Origin: Desertimonas sp963772825
GTDB lineage: Bacteria; Actinomycetota; Acidimicrobiia; Acidimicrobiales; Ilumatobacteraceae
Direction of reading: 5' to 3'
NCBI GenBank assembly: GCA_963772825.1
Contig: CAVYYX010000022.1
Coordinates: forward strand, 186,001 to 250,000
Length of the DNA stretch: 64,000 bases
In this document: in pieces, positions 61,061 through 64,000 of the stretch
Layout: the number at the start of each line of letters is the position of its first letter
How positions within the stretch are numbered: position 1 is the first letter of the stretch
Made by a program: the position numbers and the translations under genes
Notes under the pieces: model-generated
The model's input: only the letters and a program-made list of their open reading frames with translations
The model's database searches: none
Told to the model about the DNA's origin: nothing

Positions 61061-61843
61061 CTAGAGGGTCTGCCACGGGGGCTTGCCGGCGTAGGCCTCG
61101 CGGTAGTAGTCGGCGAGGCGGAGTTGGCCGGCGGCGGGCTCGTCGATGACGACGCTGACGTGGGGATGGAGTTGCAACGCCGAAGCGGGGAAGAACGCGG
61201 TGACCGGACCCTCCACGAGGCTCGCCACGGCAGCGGCCTTGACCTCGCCGGTGGCGACGAGCACGAGGTGGCGAGCCTCGAGGATCGTGCCGACCCCCTG
61301 GGTGAGCACGTGCCGCGGGACGGCGTCGAGCGAGTCGAAGAATCTTGCATTGTCGAGACGTGTCTGGGCCGTGAGCGTCTTGAGCCGGGTGCGTGAGGCC
61401 AACGACGACCCGGGCTCGTTGAACCCGATGTGCCCGTCGCCGCCGACGCCGAGAAGCTGGAGGTCGATCCCGCCGGCCTCGACGATCGCCGCCTCGTAGG
61501 CGGCACAGGCTGCCCGGAGATCGGTGTCCAGCCCATCGGGGCCGTGGACCCGCTGCTGGTCGAAGTCGACGCGACCCGTGAACTCGCGCTCGATCACGGC
61601 GCGGTACGACTCGGGGTGGTCGAACGGCAGCCCGACGTATTCGTCGAGCAGGAACGCCGTGGTCGCAGCAAACGACAACCGGCCGCGGCCGTGGCGCCGG
61701 ACGAGCTCGTCGTACACCGGCAGTGGCGAGCTGCCGGTCGCCAGGCCGAGAACTGGGGTGGGTCGGCGCCGCACGAGGGATTCGACGGCGTCGGCAACGA
61801 CACCGGCGAGCTCTTCCGGCCTGGCGACGATCACGACTTCCAC
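61061..61843 (-). CDS. nagB: Glucosamine-6-phosphate deaminase
   Basis: GlcN-6-P to Fru-6-P and ammonia, the reverse of GlmS. 260 residues. GLATGSSPLPVYDELVRR, FLLDEYVGLPFDHPESYRA with the catalytic Asp, and LLGVGGDGHIGFNEPGS. ATG 61843. No nagA nearby. Confidence 0.94.
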   Translation of the reverse strand: MEVVIVARPEELAGVVADAVESLVRRRPTPVLGLATGSSPLPVYDELVRRHGRGRLSFAATTAFLLDEYVGLPFDHPESYRAVIEREFTGRVDFDQQRVHGPDGLDTDLRAACAAYEAAIVEAGGIDLQLLGVGGDGHIGFNEPGSSLASRTRLKTLTAQTRLDNARFFDSLDAVPRHVLTQGVGTILEARHLVLVATGEVKAAAVASLVEGPVTAFFPASALQLHPHVSVVIDEPAAGQLRLADYYREAYAGKPPWQTL

Positions 61844-61904
61844 GCCACGTGTCTAGCGTTTGACGGTCGGCCGTCGACGGACCGCGCCAGTACCCTGGGC
61901 AGCG

Positions 61905-62072
61905 ATGCCTTTCGATACGCCACCTCCCGATCTCGCCAAGCTGATCGCCGCCTGGGAGCAGTGGGAAACCGGTGAGGAGTCGCCGGGCAGGGTGCTCGCC
62001 TCGCTGAAGACGGCGGGGCTCGCCGTCGTCCTCAAGCAGCTGTCCGACTCCGGGTGGACACCCGCTGAGTAG
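61905..62072 (+). CDS. Small conserved-looking protein, unknown
   Basis: 55 residues from ATG 61905: PPDLAKLIAAWEQWETGEES, then PGRVLASLKTAGLAVVLKQL. Amphipathic helices, no membrane segment. Codon use like its neighbours; I recall similar short proteins in actinobacteria but cannot name a family. The Nudix gene follows. Confidence 0.6.
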   Translation: MPFDTPPPDLAKLIAAWEQWETGEESPGRVLASLKTAGLAVVLKQLSDSGWTPAE

Positions 62073-62121
62073 TGCCCGGTCCTACCGGCCCGGCGGGAAC
62101 CAGATCATCCCGCGGCCGCCG

Positions 62122-62739
62122 GTGTGGTCTGCCGCCGACGATCTGACACCGCTCACCCATCGACTGCCGATCACCACCGAGGAGGTCGTGCGCGCCGTGC
62201 GCGGCGCCGGGGTCAACCGCGTCGAGGCCGACTTCTCGGGAGTGCGTCCCTCGGCGGTGCTCGTGCTGATCGCCGACGACGCGGAGGGCAATGCCGGGGT
62301 GTTGCTGACTCGCCGATCGTCATCGCTGAACAACCATCCGGGTCAGATCAGCTTTCCCGGTGGCCGTATCGACCCGGGGGAGACGGAGACCCAGGCGGCG
62401 TTGCGTGAGGCCAACGAAGAAGTCGGGCTCGACCCGTCCGACGTCGAGGTCGTCGGGGAGCTCGACCACCTTGCGACGGTCGTCAGCCGCAGTCACATCG
62501 TCCCAGTGGTCGCCCGTGCCGACTCACAGATCGGCCTTGCGCCGACCTCGCCCGAGGTCGCCCGCGTGTTGTGGGTGCCGCTCGCCGAGCTCGGACGCGC
62601 CGACACGTTCCGGGCGGAACGATGGAGCGTGCCGTGGACCGCCGAGGAACGGGTGTTGTACTTCTTCGAGCTCGACGACGAGACCGTGTGGGGTGCGACC
62701 GCCCACGTCCTCGTCGACCTGTTCAACCGTCTGCGCTAG
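62122..62739 (+). CDS. nudL: CoA-diphosphatase-type Nudix hydrolase
   Basis: 205 residues, GTG 62122. The NudL-specific motif LLTRRSSSLNNHPGQISFPGG directly precedes the Nudix box GRIDPGETETQAALREANEEVG. Likely cleaves CoA to phosphopantetheine and 3',5'-ADP. Overlaps the converging decarboxylase gene by 17 bp. Confidence 0.9.
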   Translation: MWSAADDLTPLTHRLPITTEEVVRAVRGAGVNRVEADFSGVRPSAVLVLIADDAEGNAGVLLTRRSSSLNNHPGQISFPGGRIDPGETETQAALREANEEVGLDPSDVEVVGELDHLATVVSRSHIVPVVARADSQIGLAPTSPEVARVLWVPLAELGRADTFRAERWSVPWTAEERVLYFFELDDETVWGATAHVLVDLFNRLR

Positions 62740-64000
62740 CCAGCTCCTGAAGCAGCCGCCACGCCTCGGCGACATGGCGCTCCTCGGTCGCTCGCGATCC
62801 GATGGAGAAGCGCAGCACGGGATGCCCGTCGAGCACGGTGCGCGTGAACCAGGCCCGGCGGGTCGCGTTGGCCGCCTCGATGAGGCGTTCCGTGGCGACG
62901 TCGTCGTGCAGCCGCAGACAGGCGAGGTTGAGAGGATGCGGGGCGACGATCTCGAAGCGGTCGTCGTCGGCGATCCACGAGGCGAGCCGTTGGGTCAGTT
63001 CGACATGGCGGCGGATCAGCGCCTGGCATGCCTCGACGCCGTCGAGGCGCAGGCCGAACCACAGCTTGAGGGCGCGGAACCGGCGGCCGAGAGGAACCTG
63101 CCAGTCGCGCAGGTCGGGGGCCGCCCCGGCGGCCGCCGCTGCGGAACGCAGGTACTCGGGCAGGATGCTCAACGCGCCGAGCAACGCCGTGCGGTCAGCC
63201 GTCCAGTACAGGTCGCAGTCGAAGTTGATCCCCATCCACTTGTGCGGGTTCGTGCAGTAGCTGTCGGCGAGCTCGAGGCCGTCGTTGACCCAGCGGTGCT
63301 CTGGGACCAGGGCGGCGATCCCCGCCATCGCCGCATCGACGTGCAGCCAGGCCCCGGCGTCGCGGCAGATCGTGGCGATCGCCGGCGTCGGGTCGAAGGC
63401 CATCGACGATGTCGTGCCCCGCGTCGCGCACACGAAGAACGGCGTCAGTCCCGCAGAACGATCGGCGTAGACGAGCGCGCTCAGCGAGTCGGCGACCATC
63501 GCGAAGTCGGCGTCGTGATCGACGACACGGATCGATCTCGTCCCGACGCCGGCGATGCGCAACGCCTTCTCGATGCTCGAGTGGGCCTGCGCAGTGGCGT
63601 AGGCGACGAGCCGGGACGTGTCGCCGTCGGCGTTGACGGCGCCGCCGGTCGCCCGCCAGCGCGCCGAGAGCACGGCGACGAGGGTCGCCTCGCTGGCCGT
63701 GCCCTGGATGACCCCACCTCCCGACTCGCTCGTGTTGCGGAAGCGCTCGGGCAGGTCGAGCAGCTCGGCCATCCAGTCGAGGGTTCGCAGTTCCAGTTCG
63801 GTGCACGCCGGCGACGTGACCCAACTCATCCCGTTGACGCCGAGTCCCGCCGACAGCAGCTCGGCGAGGATCGTCGCGTACGAGCTGTTCGCTGGGAAGT
63901 AGGCGAAGAAGCTTGGGTGCTGCCAGTGCACGATGCCGGGTACGACGATCCGGTCGACGTCGGCGAGCACGGCATCGAACGGCTCGGGTCCGCTCGGTGG
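62723..64000 (-). CDS. PLP-dependent (aromatic) L-amino-acid decarboxylase, partial at the window edge
   Basis: About 425 C-terminal residues; the frame is open to 64000 (PPSGPEPFDAVLADVDRIV at the edge), so the N-terminus is outside. Group II decarboxylase motifs: GIVHWQHPSFFAYFPANSSY, GGGVIQGTASEATLVAVLSA, WLHVDAAMAG with the PLP Asp, and TNPHKWMGINFDC with the PLP Lys. Similar to DOPA/tyrosine/tryptophan decarboxylases; the substrate is not decided. Confidence 0.92.
   Translation of the reverse strand, partial: PPSGPEPFDAVLADVDRIVVPGIVHWQHPSFFAYFPANSSYATILAELLSAGLGVNGMSWVTSPACTELELRTLDWMAELLDLPERFRNTSESGGGVIQGTASEATLVAVLSARWRATGGAVNADGDTSRLVAYATAQAHSSIEKALRIAGVGTRSIRVVDHDADFAMVADSLSALVYADRSAGLTPFFVCATRGTTSSMAFDPTPAIATICRDAGAWLHVDAAMAGIAALVPEHRWVNDGLELADSYCTNPHKWMGINFDCDLYWTADRTALLGALSILPEYLRSAAAAAGAAPDLRDWQVPLGRRFRALKLWFGLRLDGVEACQALIRRHVELTQRLASWIADDDRFEIVAPHPLNLACLRLHDDVATERLIEAANATRRAWFTRTVLDGHPVLRFSIGSRATEERHVAEAWRLLQELASADG

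Overview
The window is GC-rich, tightly packed bacterial chromosome. It looks like an actinobacterium, probably of the Acidimicrobiia/Ilumatobacter type. The basis is the S10-spc-alpha ribosomal gene order, the zinc-ribbon S14, acidic tails on ribosomal proteins, a 'sunset' domain beside rplV, HrcA/CIRCE control of groESL and frequent GTG starts. The lineage is an inference from gene content; no rRNA or tRNA gene was seen.

Layout. Positions 1-14165 hold the end of rplD and then rplW-rplB-rpsS-rplV-rpsC-rplP-rpmC-rpsQ-rplN-rplX-rplE-rpsZ-rpsH-rplF-rplR-rpsE-rpmD-rplO-secY-adk-infA-rpmJ-rpsM-rpsK-rpsD-rpoA-rplQ, followed by truA. Positions 15000-19700 are accessory: an ICL/PEP-mutase family enzyme, an MFS exporter with an ECF sigma factor, a TetR regulator, and an orphan FitA-type antitoxin with a stump of its PIN toxin. 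Positions 19689-29420 carry a DEAD-box helicase, an oligopeptide ABC importer whose binding protein appears circularly permuted, and a DrrAB-like exporter. Positions 29580-34241 hold an acyl-CoA dehydrogenase, a secreted peptidoglycan-binding protein and a broken AbiEi/DUF559 protein. Positions 34493-41929 hold rplM-rpsI-glmM, two tandem secreted paralogues and a giant GlmS-like protein. Positions 41940-49708 hold a toxin-antitoxin pair, acpS, nnrD/E, alr and the t6A genes tsaE-tsaB-rimI-tsaD, then a dihydrouridine synthase. Positions 49805-55142 encode a phosphonate-type ABC importer with a FAS1-PhnD fusion binding protein. The rest holds a nucleotidase, maf, groES-groEL with two CIRCE sites, a kinase, a methyltransferase, nagB, a CoA-type Nudix hydrolase and a PLP decarboxylase that runs off the right edge.

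Two things stand out. First, there are several families of short dispersed elements. A ~77-79 bp element is flanked by 13-15 bp direct repeats and sits on translation-start regions (rplX/rplE, phnC, and a degenerate copy at alr interrupted by another element). A 49-bp palindrome has five copies of identical length, two of them translated as a repeat beside rplV. A 45-bp hairpin occurs twice, and a 70-71 bp three-armed element occurs three times. These elements supply stop or start codons to neighbouring genes. Second, at least 13 genes need exactly one base removed to restore family-typical proteins, usually in a short homopolymer. This points to insertion errors in the assembly and also creates the apparent TsaD-Dus fusion.
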